Program-made: the position numbers and the translations under genes
The notes under the pieces: generated by a model
Database searches by the model: none
Seen by the model: the letters and a program-made list of their open reading frames with translations, nothing else
Told to the model about the DNA's origin: nothing
In this document: one piece after another, positions 39,882-49,961 of the stretch
Numbering within the stretch: the first letter of the stretch is position 1
Layout of the letters: each line of letters opens with the position of its first letter
From: Variovorax sp. CAN15
GTDB lineage: Bacteria; Pseudomonadota; Gammaproteobacteria; Burkholderiales; Burkholderiaceae_C
Direction: 5' to 3'
Assembly (NCBI RefSeq): GCF_030462475.1
Contig: NZ_JASMRZ010000026.1
Location: 5,700 to 69,699, forward strand
Length of the DNA stretch: 64,000 nt

Positions 39882-40763
39882 CTAGCCGAGCCGCTCCACC
39901 ACGAAATCCACGAAGGTCCGCAGCTTCGCGCTGGGCCGCGCTTCCGGCAGCCGCATGATGTGTACCGGCCGCGTGGGCAGTTCCCAGTCGGGCAGCAGTT
40001 GCACCACCTGGCCCGATGCGAGGGCGGGGGCGAGCAGGGCGTCGGCCTGCACGATCACGCCCACGCCGGCCATGGCGGCGGCCAGCAGGGCCTGGCCGTT
40101 GTTGGTGGTGAGCGGGCCGCGCACGGGCACGTGCACCGTCTTGCCCTCGCGCGTGAAGCGCCAGGAATGGTCCGGGCCCCAGGCCGCGAAGCCGAGCAGC
40201 GGGAAGGCTTCGAGCTCGCCCGGGTGCTTCGGCTGCCCGTGGCGCGCGACCCAGGCGGGGCTGGCCACGGCGTACATGCGCGCCAGCGCGAGCGGCCTTG
40301 CGATGAGCCGCTCGTCGACCGCCGCACCCGAGCGGATGCCGCAGTCGAAGCCTTCCTCGGCCAGGTCGACCACGCGGTCGTTGAGGTTCAGCTCCACCTT
40401 CACCTGCGGATAGGCGGCGATGTATTCGCCGATCACCGGCGTGAGCCGGTGCGCGCCGTAGGCCACGGGCGCGGTGACTCGGAGCACGCCCTGAGGCATG
40501 GCGCGCAGCGACTCGGCCACGCCGTCGGCGGTGTGCACGCTGGCCAGCACGTCGCGGCAGCGTTCGAGATACGCGGCGCCGATTTCGGTGAGCGCGTGGC
40601 GGCGCGTGGTGCGTTCCAGCAAGCGGGCGCCGAGCTGGTCTTCGAGCGCGCGGATGTGCTTGCCGACCATCACGGCCGAGAGGTCGAGCGCCTGCGCGGC
40701 GGCGGCGAAGCTGCCTGCGTCCACCGTGGCGACGAAGACTTCCATGGCTCGGAGTTTGTCCAT
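39882..40763 (-). CDS. LysR-family transcriptional regulator
   Basis: 293-residue LysR protein of the DsdC/AaeR-like branch. Helix-turn-helix: MDKLRAMEVFVATVDAGSFA and LDLSAVMVGKHIRALEDQLG. The effector half has APVAYGAHRLTPVIGEYIAA and the ending LRTFVDFVVERLG, typical for regulators of neighbouring SDR or quinone-reductase genes. It is divergent from the SDR gene with a 103-bp AT-rich gap containing an inverted repeat, so it most likely controls that gene. Confidence 0.9.
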   Translation of the reverse strand: MDKLRAMEVFVATVDAGSFAAAAQALDLSAVMVGKHIRALEDQLGARLLERTTRRHALTEIGAAYLERCRDVLASVHTADGVAESLRAMPQGVLRVTAPVAYGAHRLTPVIGEYIAAYPQVKVELNLNDRVVDLAEEGFDCGIRSGAAVDERLIARPLALARMYAVASPAWVARHGQPKHPGELEAFPLLGFAAWGPDHSWRFTREGKTVHVPVRGPLTTNNGQALLAAAMAGVGVIVQADALLAPALASGQVVQLLPDWELPTRPVHIMRLPEARPSAKLRTFVDFVVERLG

Positions 40764-40772
40764 ATTGCGAAT

Positions 40773-40799
40773 TATCAGTTTCGAATTTCCTAACTGATA
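40773..40799. promoter_or_regulatory. Inverted repeat between LysR and SDR genes
   Basis: TATCAGTT (40773-40780) and AACTGATA (40792-40799) are perfect 8-bp arms with an 11-bp spacer, in the divergent gap 40764-40866. Size and place fit a LysR-type operator; the gap is AT-rich compared with both genes. Confidence 0.6.
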
Positions 40800-40866
40800 G
40801 CCAATTTATCGAATCGATGGTTCGCAAAAGAATCGCTGCTTGTTGACTCACTTTGGCGAGGTTTCC

Positions 40867-41472
40867 ATGAAGGTTCTTGTTGTGGGCGCGACGGGCGCGG
40901 TTGGCGGCGCGGTGGCGCAGGTACTGGCGCAGCGGGGTCACGAGGTGATCCGCGCGGGCCGCACGCGCGGCGACCGGCAGGTCGACATCACCAGCGATGC
41001 CAGCGTCGAGGCGCTGTATGCGGCCGTGGGGCGCGTCGATGCGATCGTCTCGACGGCCGGTGGCCTGTTCTTCGGGCCGCTGGCAGAGATGACGCCGGCG
41101 AACTTCAATGTCGGCCTGCAGGACAAGCTGCTGGGCCAGGTCCGGCTCGCGCTGCTCGGCCAGCACGTGCTGCGCGATGGCGGCTCGATCACGCTGACCA
41201 CGGGCGTCGCGGCCGACGATCCGGTTCGCGGCGGAGGCAATGCGGCCGCCGTGAATGCGGCGGTCGAGGGCTTCGTGAAGGGCGCGGCGATCGAGCTGGC
41301 GCGCGGCCTGCGCATCAACGCGGTGAGCCCGACGCTGCTGACCGAGTCGGTGGCGGCGTATGGCGCGCTCTTTCCGGGCGTCGAGACCGTGCCGGCCGCG
41401 CGCGTGGCGCTGGCTTACGTGCGCAGCGTCGAAGGTCCGCTGACGGGGCGCGTGTTTCGCGTGTGGCAATGA
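40867..41472 (+). CDS. Short SDR-fold protein lacking the Tyr-Lys pair
   Basis: 201-residue Rossmann-fold protein of the short-chain dehydrogenase superfamily, shorter than the usual ~250. The cofactor loop VLVVGATGAVGGAVAQVLAQ and the strand ITLTTGVAADDP are clear. Where the catalytic YxxxK should be there is AAAVNAAVEGFVK, so both Tyr and Lys are absent, although the downstream LRINAVSP segment is normal. The fold is certain, the activity doubtful. ATG 40867 follows GGCGAGG. Its stop overlaps the next start (ATGA). Confidence 0.85.
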   Translation: MKVLVVGATGAVGGAVAQVLAQRGHEVIRAGRTRGDRQVDITSDASVEALYAAVGRVDAIVSTAGGLFFGPLAEMTPANFNVGLQDKLLGQVRLALLGQHVLRDGGSITLTTGVAADDPVRGGGNAAAVNAAVEGFVKGAAIELARGLRINAVSPTLLTESVAAYGALFPGVETVPAARVALAYVRSVEGPLTGRVFRVWQ

Positions 41473-42455
41473 GGAGCGGGCATGCACGGCTGGCGGGCGC
41501 GCTGCTCGCGCTCGCGGCGACGGCGGCCATTGCGGCGCCGCCCGTGGTGCAGGCGCTGCCTGAAGACTGGTATCCGGAAAGCATCGCCATCGGGCCGGAC
41601 GGCGCGTTCTACGTCGGCAGCTGGCGGCAGGGCGCGGTCGCGCGCTTGAAGCCGGGCGCCGCGCCGAAGGCCCAGGTGCTGGTCAAGCCCGGCGCCAACG
41701 GCCTGGCGAACGGGCAGGGCGTGCTGGTGGATGCGAAGCGTGGGGCTCTCTGGGTCTGCTCGGGCAACATCGGCTTCACCACCGTGCCGTCGACGCCGAG
41801 CGCGCTCAAGCGCTACGACCTGGCCACGGGCGCGCCGCGCGCGAGCTATGCGATGCCGGACGGCGGCTACTGCAACGACCTCGCGCAGGACACACGCGGC
41901 AATCTCTACGTGACCGACTCCTACCACCCGCGCGTGCTCAAGCTCGCACCGGGCGCCGCAGCGCTCGCGGTGTGGAAGGAAGACCCGGCGCTGGCCGGCC
42001 CGGGGCCCTACAAGGGCCTGAACGGAATTGCCATCGACCGCGGGCGCGACGTCTACGTGAGCCTGGTGGCTGCGGCTTCCTACGTGCTGCGCATCGGGCT
42101 GGGCGCCGACGGCCAGGCTGGCGAGGTCGTGCGCATCGAGGCGCCGCGCGTGCTGAAGAACGTCGACGCGATCCGCGCCTGGAAGCCGGGCCGGCTCGTG
42201 CTGTTCGAGAGCAATGCCTTCGGCGAAGGGCCCTACGGTGGCCAGATCACCGTGGCGAGCGTCGAAGGCACGAAGCTCGGCCTGCAGACCGTGGTGACGG
42301 GGCTCAACGACCCGTCTTCCGGTGCGGTGCTGGGCGATCGCGTCTACTTCATCGAGTCGAAGTATTCGCTGCTGACAAAGCGCAAGGACGGCGACGGACC
42401 GGTGCCGACGGGCGTGCCCTTCGATATCCAGTCGCACGCGCTGCCGTCGCGTTGA
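41469..42455 (+). CDS. Secreted beta-propeller protein (SMP-30/NHL-like)
   Basis: 328-residue exported protein. A signal peptide (LAGALLALAATAAIA|APP) is followed by repeated propeller strands: ESIAIGPDGAFYVGSWRQGA, NDLAQDTRGNLYVTDSYHPR and LNGIAIDRGRDVYVSLVAAA. These resemble SMP-30/gluconolactonase or NHL blades, families that include lactonases and non-enzymatic sensors. The start ATG overlaps the SDR stop, so they are coupled. Function is unknown; a link with the SDR protein in sugar or lactone chemistry is only a guess. Confidence 0.78.
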   Translation: MRSGHARLAGALLALAATAAIAAPPVVQALPEDWYPESIAIGPDGAFYVGSWRQGAVARLKPGAAPKAQVLVKPGANGLANGQGVLVDAKRGALWVCSGNIGFTTVPSTPSALKRYDLATGAPRASYAMPDGGYCNDLAQDTRGNLYVTDSYHPRVLKLAPGAAALAVWKEDPALAGPGPYKGLNGIAIDRGRDVYVSLVAAASYVLRIGLGADGQAGEVVRIEAPRVLKNVDAIRAWKPGRLVLFESNAFGEGPYGGQITVASVEGTKLGLQTVVTGLNDPSSGAVLGDRVYFIESKYSLLTKRKDGDGPVPTGVPFDIQSHALPSR

Positions 42456-42461
42456 GTGCGT

Positions 42462-42486
42462 TGGGCATATAGCACTCATATGCCCA
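42462..42486. promoter_or_regulatory. Inverted repeat upstream of guanine deaminase
   Basis: TGGGCATAT (42462-42470) and ATATGCCCA (42478-42486) form perfect 9-bp arms separated by 7 bp. The core ATAT-N7-ATAT has the T-N11-A layout of LysR operators. It ends 45 bp before the guaD start, so it probably overlaps the promoter. Confidence 0.6.
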
Positions 42487-42531
42487 TGGAAATTGCGGTG
42501 GGGCGGCGCTGGATTACCCTCCGCAACCACG

Positions 42532-43818
42532 ATGAAAAAAGCCTACCGCGCCTCCCTCCTGCGCTTCGACGCCGCCGGCCAGCCCGTTTTCGACGAGGAC
42601 GGCCTGCTGGTCGTCGCCCCCGACGCCACCGGCCGCCAGCGGGTGCTCGATGCCGGCAGCCATGCCGACGTCGCCGGGCGCCATCCCGGCGCTCACACGA
42701 CCCATCTGCCGGGGCGCATCCTCGCGCCGGGCTTCGTGGACATGCACATCCACTATCCGCAGACCGACATCATCGGTTCGCCCGCGCCGGGCCTGCTGCC
42801 CTGGCTCGAAAACTACACCTTTCCCGCGGAGAGCAAGTTTGCCGACCCCGCGCATTCGAACGAAGTGGCGCAGTTCTTCCTCGACGAGCTGCTGCGCAAC
42901 GGCGTCACCACCTCGCTGACCTTCGCGACCTCGCATGTGGCCTCGGTCGACGCGCTCTTCGGGGGCGCGCAGCGCCGCGGCATGCGCATGATCACCGGCA
43001 AGGTGCTGCAGGACCGCAACTCGCCCGACGGCGTGCGCGACCAGACCGAGCAGAGCCTGGTCGATACCGAGGCGCTGATCCGCAAGTGGCACAACGTCGG
43101 CCGGCTGGGCTACGCCATCACCCCGCGTTTCGCGCCCGCGAGCACGGACGCCCAGATGCGCGGCGCGGGCGAGCTGGCCGCGAAGTACGCCGACACCTGG
43201 ATCCAGTCGCATGTGGCGGAGAACCGCGACGAGGTGAGCTGGGTGCGCGAGCTGTACCCGAAGGCGCGCTCGTACCTCGACGTGTATGCAGGCTTCGGCC
43301 TGATGCGCGAGCGGGCCGTGTACGCCCACTGCATCTACCTCGACGAGGCCGACCGCGCCCTGCTGCGCGAGACCAGGACGGCGGCCGCCGTGAGCCCGAC
43401 CAGCAACCTGTTCCTGGGCAGCGGCTTCTTCGACTTCGGTGCGGCCGATCGCGTGGGCTATCCCTACGGCCTGGCCAGCGACGTGGGCGGCGGCACCAGC
43501 TTCAGCCCCTTCCACACCATGATGGCCGCCTACTACGTCGGCCGCGAAGGGCAGACCAAGACCGGCCTGAGCATCGCCCCGTCGGAGCTCTGGTGGCGCC
43601 ACACCGGCGGCGCGGCGCGCGCGCTGGGGCTCGACGGCGTGATCGGCAACCTGCAGCCGGGCTGCGAAGCCGACTTCCTGGTGCTCAATCCGGCGGCCAC
43701 GCCAATGCTGGCGCGCAAGACGAAGCAGGCGGACTCGCTGGAGGAAATGCTCTTCGCGATGATCGTGCTGGGCGACGACCGGCTGGTCGAGCGCACGGTG
43801 ATTTCGCAGGCTGGCTGA
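42532..43818 (+). CDS. guaD: Guanine deaminase
   Basis: 428-residue zinc amidohydrolase converting guanine to xanthine, the substrate of xanthine dehydrogenase. Metal motifs are present: PGFVDMHIHYPQTDII (first histidines), WIQSHVAENRDEV, AHCIYLDEAD and LASDVGGGTSFS. Length and order fit bacterial GuaD. Start ATG 42532 begins MKKAYRASLLRF; an upstream frame extension has no family residues. An inverted repeat stands just before it. No neighbour is co-transcribed; a repeat copy follows. Confidence 0.94.
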   Translation: MKKAYRASLLRFDAAGQPVFDEDGLLVVAPDATGRQRVLDAGSHADVAGRHPGAHTTHLPGRILAPGFVDMHIHYPQTDIIGSPAPGLLPWLENYTFPAESKFADPAHSNEVAQFFLDELLRNGVTTSLTFATSHVASVDALFGGAQRRGMRMITGKVLQDRNSPDGVRDQTEQSLVDTEALIRKWHNVGRLGYAITPRFAPASTDAQMRGAGELAAKYADTWIQSHVAENRDEVSWVRELYPKARSYLDVYAGFGLMRERAVYAHCIYLDEADRALLRETRTAAAVSPTSNLFLGSGFFDFGAADRVGYPYGLASDVGGGTSFSPFHTMMAAYYVGREGQTKTGLSIAPSELWWRHTGGAARALGLDGVIGNLQPGCEADFLVLNPAATPMLARKTKQADSLEEMLFAMIVLGDDRLVERTVISQAG

Positions 43819-43886
43819 GGCCTGAGAGGGCGAACCCGCCCATGCCACAATCGCCGACCCAGCGAGCGCGGCGAAACCTTTTCCAG

Positions 43887-43972
43887 GAACACCGCGGAAC
43901 CGGCTTTGCCGGGCCGCTGGTGTTGCCCCTTGAGGGGTTGGCGTAGCGACACGAAGTGCGCGAAGACTGGGG
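43887..43972 (+). repeat. Intergenic hairpin repeat, copy 5
   Basis: Copy of the repeat first seen at 7130, from 'gaacaccgcggaacc' to 'gaagactgggg'. It fills most of the guaD-dcd gap and ends 8 bp before the dcd start, so it is the 5' leader of dcd. Confidence 0.9.
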
Positions 43973-43980
43973 TGTTTTCA

Positions 43981-44547
<567 letters not shown>

Positions 44548-44646
44548 TCACCCCGGCATAAGCGCTTACACGGGTGCGCCGCACCCGAAGTACCATCCTG
44601 CGGTCACCGGCAATCACTCCTGCAAAAGGCCGGTAAGGAGAGCGCG

Positions 44647-45531
44647 ATGAGATGGGAAGGCAACGAACAATCGGACAACGTCGAGGACCGCCGCGGTGAA
44701 GGTGGCGGCGGCGGCGGAGGCGGCTTCATCGGCGGCCGGGGCATCGGCATCGGGACCATCGCGGTCGCGCTGATCGCGGGCTGGGTCTTCGGCATCAATC
44801 CGCTCACGGTGCTGAGCCTGCTCAGCGGTGGCGGCGGGCCGGCCCAGGTGCAACAGCAGCAGGGGCCAGCGCCCAAGCCGCCATCGGGCGACCGTGAGGC
44901 GGCATTCGTTTCCACCGTGCTCAAGAACACCGAAGTGGTCTGGACGGACATCTTCCGCCAGAACGGCGGCACTTACCATCCGCCGCGGCTCGTGCTGTTC
45001 CGCAACGCGACGCCTACGGCCTGCGGCACCGGCCAGTCGGCCATGGGCCCCTTCTACTGCCCGGGCGACCAGAAGGTCTACATCGACCTCGGCTTTTACG
45101 ACACGCTGAAGAACCAGCTCGGCGCGCCGGGCGAGTTCGCGCAGGCCTACGTCATCGCGCACGAGGTCGGCCACCATGTGCAGGACGAACTTGGCATCAC
45201 CGCCAAGGTCGACGGCATGCGCAATCGCCTGAGCCAGACACAGAACAATGCCATGAGCGTGCGAGTCGAACTGCAGGCGGACTGCTTCGCGGGCGTTTGG
45301 GCTCACCATTCGCAGGAGTCGAAGAAGTGGCTCGATCCGGGCGACATCGAGTCGGCGATGAACGCCGCGCAGAAGATCGGCGACGACGCGCTGCAGCGTT
45401 CCGCGGGCCGCGCGGTGGTGCCCGACAGCTTCACCCACGGCTCCAGCGCGCAGCGCCAGCGCTGGTTCGGCGCGGGCTATCAAAGCGGCGACATCAAGGC
45501 CTGCGACACCTTCAACGCCCGCAGCCTCTGA
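44647..45531 (+). CDS. Neutral zinc metallopeptidase (YpfJ/KPN_02809-like)
   Basis: 294-residue membrane-anchored putative metallopeptidase. A Gly-rich N-terminal stretch (19-31) precedes a single membrane helix (about 36-58: GTIAVALIAGWVFGI). The periplasmic domain contains HEVGHH (172-177) with a downstream ELQADCFAGVWAH supplying the third zinc ligand region. The YpfJ-like family has this layout; substrate unknown. RBS AAGGAG precedes the start. No operon partners. Confidence 0.9.
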   Translation: MRWEGNEQSDNVEDRRGEGGGGGGGGFIGGRGIGIGTIAVALIAGWVFGINPLTVLSLLSGGGGPAQVQQQQGPAPKPPSGDREAAFVSTVLKNTEVVWTDIFRQNGGTYHPPRLVLFRNATPTACGTGQSAMGPFYCPGDQKVYIDLGFYDTLKNQLGAPGEFAQAYVIAHEVGHHVQDELGITAKVDGMRNRLSQTQNNAMSVRVELQADCFAGVWAHHSQESKKWLDPGDIESAMNAAQKIGDDALQRSAGRAVVPDSFTHGSSAQRQRWFGAGYQSGDIKACDTFNARSL

Positions 45532-45569
45532 GCGGCGATGGCGTCAAAGGCGCATGAAGGCTGGCTTGA

Positions 45570-45590
45570 TTGCTATTGAATAAATAGCAA
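45570..45590. repeat. AT-rich inverted repeat before the helicase gene
   Basis: TTGCTATT (45570-45577), GAATA, AATAGCAA (45583-45590): a perfect palindrome of 8-bp arms. Similar TTGCTATT/AATAGCAA elements are scattered in Comamonadaceae genomes (recall, not searched). It may be a dispersed element or a leader hairpin of the helicase gene. Confidence 0.6.
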
Positions 45591-45662
45591 CTTGGCTGGC
45601 GCGGGCGTTGTCACGGCGCAGTCACTGCCGTTTTTTGCGGCAATGCGACAATAGAGGGCTCA

Positions 45663-47129
<1,467 letters not shown>

Positions 47130-47174
47130 GTCGAATCGAGGCCCTGCCGGGTCTCAACTCATGATCCCCCTTCG

Positions 47175-47265
47175 CGAAACACCGAGGAACCGGCTTTGCC
47201 GGGCCTCAGGTGTTGCCCCCGGAAGGGGGTTGGCGCGCGCGACACGAAGTGCGCGCAGCCTGGGG
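47175..47265 (+). repeat. Intergenic hairpin repeat, copy 6
   Basis: Complete copy from 'cgaaacaccgagg' to 'cagcctggggg', following the helicase gene. A second, partial copy begins 16 bp later. Confidence 0.9.
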
Positions 47266-47280
47266 GTGAGCCCCGGACTC

Positions 47281-47348
47281 CGGGCCTCAGGTGTTGCCCC
47301 CGGAAGGGAGTTGGCGAAGCGACGCGAAGTGCGCGCAGCCTTGGGGGC
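47281..47348 (+). repeat. Intergenic hairpin repeat, copy 7 (partial)
   Basis: Partial copy lacking the first ~25 bp, in tandem with copy 6 and same orientation; ends 3 bp from the stop of the leftward small lipoprotein gene. Confidence 0.85.
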
Positions 47349-47351
47349 GTC

Positions 47352-47579
47352 CTACCTCCAGCCGCGATGCCAGCCGTATTGCGGGTGGTGCCAGCCCCAG
47401 CCATAGCGCGGGTGATACGCCCACACGAAGCCGACGCCCGGCGACACATACGTAGGCGCCACATAGGCCACGCCAGGAGGCGCCGCATACACGGGGCCAG
47501 GGGCGGCGGGCGCGACCACGCAGCCGGTGAGCAAGGCTGCCAGCGCGGCAGCGGACAGGGCAAGAACTGGGAATCTCAT
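47352..47579 (-). CDS. Small lipoprotein
   Basis: 75-residue protein. Signal peptide with lipobox LLTGC (Cys20), followed by a Pro/Ala/Val linker and a Tyr/Trp/His/Gly-rich tail (YHPRYGWGWHHPQYGWHRGW). Short lipoproteins of this composition are common in Burkholderiales envelopes; function unknown. The start is the ATG complementary to 47577-47579 with GGAG nearby on that strand. It is preceded by a 139-bp gap to the rhodanese gene on the same strand, with no clear features. Confidence 0.8.
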   Translation of the reverse strand: MRFPVLALSAAALAALLTGCVVAPAAPGPVYAAPPGVAYVAPTYVSPGVGFVWAYHPRYGWGWHHPQYGWHRGWR

Positions 47580-47718
47580 GGCGAAGCTCCTGGAACGAGT
47601 TGTTGTCGGTGTGAACCTCCAACGTCGTCCGGTACCGCCGGATGACGGCCTTTACCCGGGCTACACACTGTGACCAGCGTGTCGCTTTCCTTTCAGAGGG
47701 CTTTCGCTTGCCGGATCC

Positions 47719-49350
47719 TCAGATCACCTTGAAGTGGTGCGTTCCATCGCGCTCCAGCTGCGCGACAAGGCCGTATTCCCAATCCAGGTAAGCCTGCATC
47801 GCCTCGGCGGGAGCGTCGGTGCCTTCGTACGGACGGCGATAGCGATCGGTGCGCGCGGTCGCAAGCCGCGTCTCGCCGCTTTCCTGATCCAGGCCCGCTG
47901 CGAACCATGCCGTGTTGCCACCGGCCAGCACCAGGACTTCGGCGTCGCGCTGGCCGCGTGCGTCGAGCAGCGCACGCAGGTCGGCTGCTGCGTAGCGGGC
48001 AAGCAGGCTGCTGCCGCAAGTCAGCACGTAACGGGACGAGGACGGGATGGCGGTGTCGATCGCCTGCGGCAGCTGCGCGCGGATCGCGTACCAGGCGCCC
48101 GGAATGTGGCGCTTCACATGGTTGGCGCTGGTCGTCACGTCGATCACCGCGGTGCCGGGCTGTTTCAGCAGTACGGCCAGCTCTGCCGGCGCGATCTCGT
48201 TCACCGCGACTGCAACCGGCGGATACGCGCTTGCAGGTGCCGCCGTCTCGGTGAGGTCGGCCGCCGCAGGCACCACATCCAGCACGTAGGCCTCCCAACC
48301 CATCTGCGCAAGCCACGAAGCACTCATCGACGCTCGCACGCCGTCGTCATCCGCCAGCACGATGCGCGCGCCGCGCACCGGCACCTGGTGATCGGTTTCC
48401 TGCACCAGCTGCCCGCCGGGCGCGCTGGCGAAGCCGGGCAGGTGGCCCGCCGCGTATTCCTCGGGCGTGCGCACGTCGAAGCGATAGACGGTGCGTCCGG
48501 GCGCTTCCAGCGTCTGCAGTGCATCCAGCGCGATGCGATGCACGCCGGCCTTGTCCGCCACGCGCCGCGCATCGGCCTGCGCCTGCGCGCGGTGCGCCTC
48601 GGACACGGCAACAGGCGCCTGCCTGTCCGCGCCATGATCCAGCACCTGCCCCGCCAGTTTCCAGCCGATGGTTCCATTGCGCAGCGCGGCTACCGGGTTC
48701 GGAATGCCCGCATTCACCAGCGACTGCGTGCCGATGATGCTGCGCGTGCGGCCCGCGCAATTCACGATCACCCGCGTCGCCGGATCGGGCGCCAGTTCGC
48801 GCACGCGCAGCACCAGCTCCGCGCCCGGCACGCTGGTGGCCGAGGGAATGCTCATCGTCTGGTATTCGTCGAAGCGGCGCGCGTCGAGCACCACCACGTC
48901 GGCCTTCGCGTCGATCAGCGCCTTCACCTCGGGCGCGGAGAGCGAGGGCGTGTGCCGCTCGTGCTCGACCAGCTCGCCGAAGGACTTGCTGGGCACGTTC
49001 ACGTCGCGGAACAGCTCGCCGCCTGCCCGGCGCCAGCCTTCGAGGCCGCCTTCGAGCAGATGCACATTCGTGTAGCCCAGCGCGGCGAAGGTGCGCGCGG
49101 CCTGCGGCGCGAGGTCGGTGCCGCCGTGCTCGCCGTACAGCACGATGAGCGTGTCGCGCCGCGGAATGCGCCGCCAGGCTTCGATCTCGATGCGCGACAG
49201 CGGCAGGTTGGCAGCCCACAGCGGGTGTTCCTGCGCGAACGGGTCTTCCTCGCGCACGTCGAGCAGCGCGGTCTCGTCGCGGGCGATGAGCCGCTCGCGC
49301 ACCGCGGCGAAGGAAAGAACGGGAAAGCTGGTGGCTGTGGTTGTCGTCAT
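47719..49350 (-). CDS. Four-domain rhodanese (thiosulfate sulfurtransferase)
   Basis: 543-residue protein of four rhodanese domains. Active-site loops alternate: domain 1 has LYGEHGGTDLA (no Cys), domain 2 has NCAGRTRSIIG with the catalytic Cys, domain 3 has LADDDGVRAS (no Cys), domain 4 has LTCGSSLLARYA with Cys. So two domains look catalytic and two structural. It would transfer sulfane sulfur, for example to cyanide or a thiol. The gene overlaps the dioxygenase gene (ATGA), an arrangement like Pseudomonas PA2603-PA2602. It is the last gene of the leftward sulfur operon. Confidence 0.9.
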   Translation of the reverse strand: MTTTTATSFPVLSFAAVRERLIARDETALLDVREEDPFAQEHPLWAANLPLSRIEIEAWRRIPRRDTLIVLYGEHGGTDLAPQAARTFAALGYTNVHLLEGGLEGWRRAGGELFRDVNVPSKSFGELVEHERHTPSLSAPEVKALIDAKADVVVLDARRFDEYQTMSIPSATSVPGAELVLRVRELAPDPATRVIVNCAGRTRSIIGTQSLVNAGIPNPVAALRNGTIGWKLAGQVLDHGADRQAPVAVSEAHRAQAQADARRVADKAGVHRIALDALQTLEAPGRTVYRFDVRTPEEYAAGHLPGFASAPGGQLVQETDHQVPVRGARIVLADDDGVRASMSASWLAQMGWEAYVLDVVPAAADLTETAAPASAYPPVAVAVNEIAPAELAVLLKQPGTAVIDVTTSANHVKRHIPGAWYAIRAQLPQAIDTAIPSSSRYVLTCGSSLLARYAAADLRALLDARGQRDAEVLVLAGGNTAWFAAGLDQESGETRLATARTDRYRRPYEGTDAPAEAMQAYLDWEYGLVAQLERDGTHHFKVI

Positions 49351-49961
49351 GCGTCTGTCGAGGCTCTGAGTTCTGCGCTGCGGTCCCACAGGTTGGGCAG
49401 CAGCGTGTTGGAGTATCCGGAGACGAAGGGCTTGCGGCCGCCCTCCGCCGGGTAAGTATGCCGCCGCACGGCGCCGATGTTCGCGCCGTACACGTGGATG
49501 CTGATCGACACCCGGTCGGCATGCGCGTTGTGCACGCGGTGCAGGTCGCCGACGGTGGGCGACACCGCCTCCACCTGGCCGGGGTCGAGCCGCACCGCCT
49601 CGCCATGCGGCTGCGCGAGCCCGTCGGCGCCGAGCGCGTAGCCCTGGCTGTACTCCGCGCCGCGCAGCATGCCGATCAGCCCCCACACCGTGTGATCGTG
49701 CACCGGCGTGGCCTGCCCAGGCCCCCACACGAAGCTCACGACCGAGAAGCGCTCGGTGCTGTCCGCGTGCAGCAGAAACTGCTGGTAGCGCGTCGGGTCT
49801 GGCTGCGCGAAGGCCTCGGGCAGCCAGTCGTCGCGCGACACCAGCGTGCGCAGCAGCGCGCCGCCCTCTGAGAGGATGCGGGGCTCGTCGGGTGCGCCGT
49901 CGAGCAGCCTGCCGAAGGCGCCGACGAATTCGCGAAGGGGAGTCAGGGAGGTTGTTGTCAT
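49347..49961 (-). CDS. 3-mercaptopropionate dioxygenase-like enzyme (cysteine dioxygenase family)
   Basis: 204-residue cupin that oxidises a thiol to a sulfinate using O2 and Fe(II). Iron ligands: His88 and His90 (PVHDHTVWGL) and His141 or His144 (GDLHRVHNAH); a Ser154-His156-Tyr158 triad lies in SISIHVYGAN. The ending GGRKPFVSGYSNTLLPNLWD closely recalls Pseudomonas PA2602, a 3-mercaptopropionate dioxygenase (recall, not computed). Cysteine dioxygenase activity cannot be excluded. It overlaps both neighbours by 4 bp. Confidence 0.9.
   Translation of the reverse strand: MTTTSLTPLREFVGAFGRLLDGAPDEPRILSEGGALLRTLVSRDDWLPEAFAQPDPTRYQQFLLHADSTERFSVVSFVWGPGQATPVHDHTVWGLIGMLRGAEYSQGYALGADGLAQPHGEAVRLDPGQVEAVSPTVGDLHRVHNAHADRVSISIHVYGANIGAVRRHTYPAEGGRKPFVSGYSNTLLPNLWDRSAELRASTDA

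Noticed and set aside
43906..43980. N-terminal extension of dcd
   Set aside because: The extra codons come from the intergenic repeat, and dCTP deaminase length and motifs fit a start at 43981.
47175..47348. CRISPR-like array
   Set aside because: Only one and a half repeat units, with no regular spacers and no cas genes.
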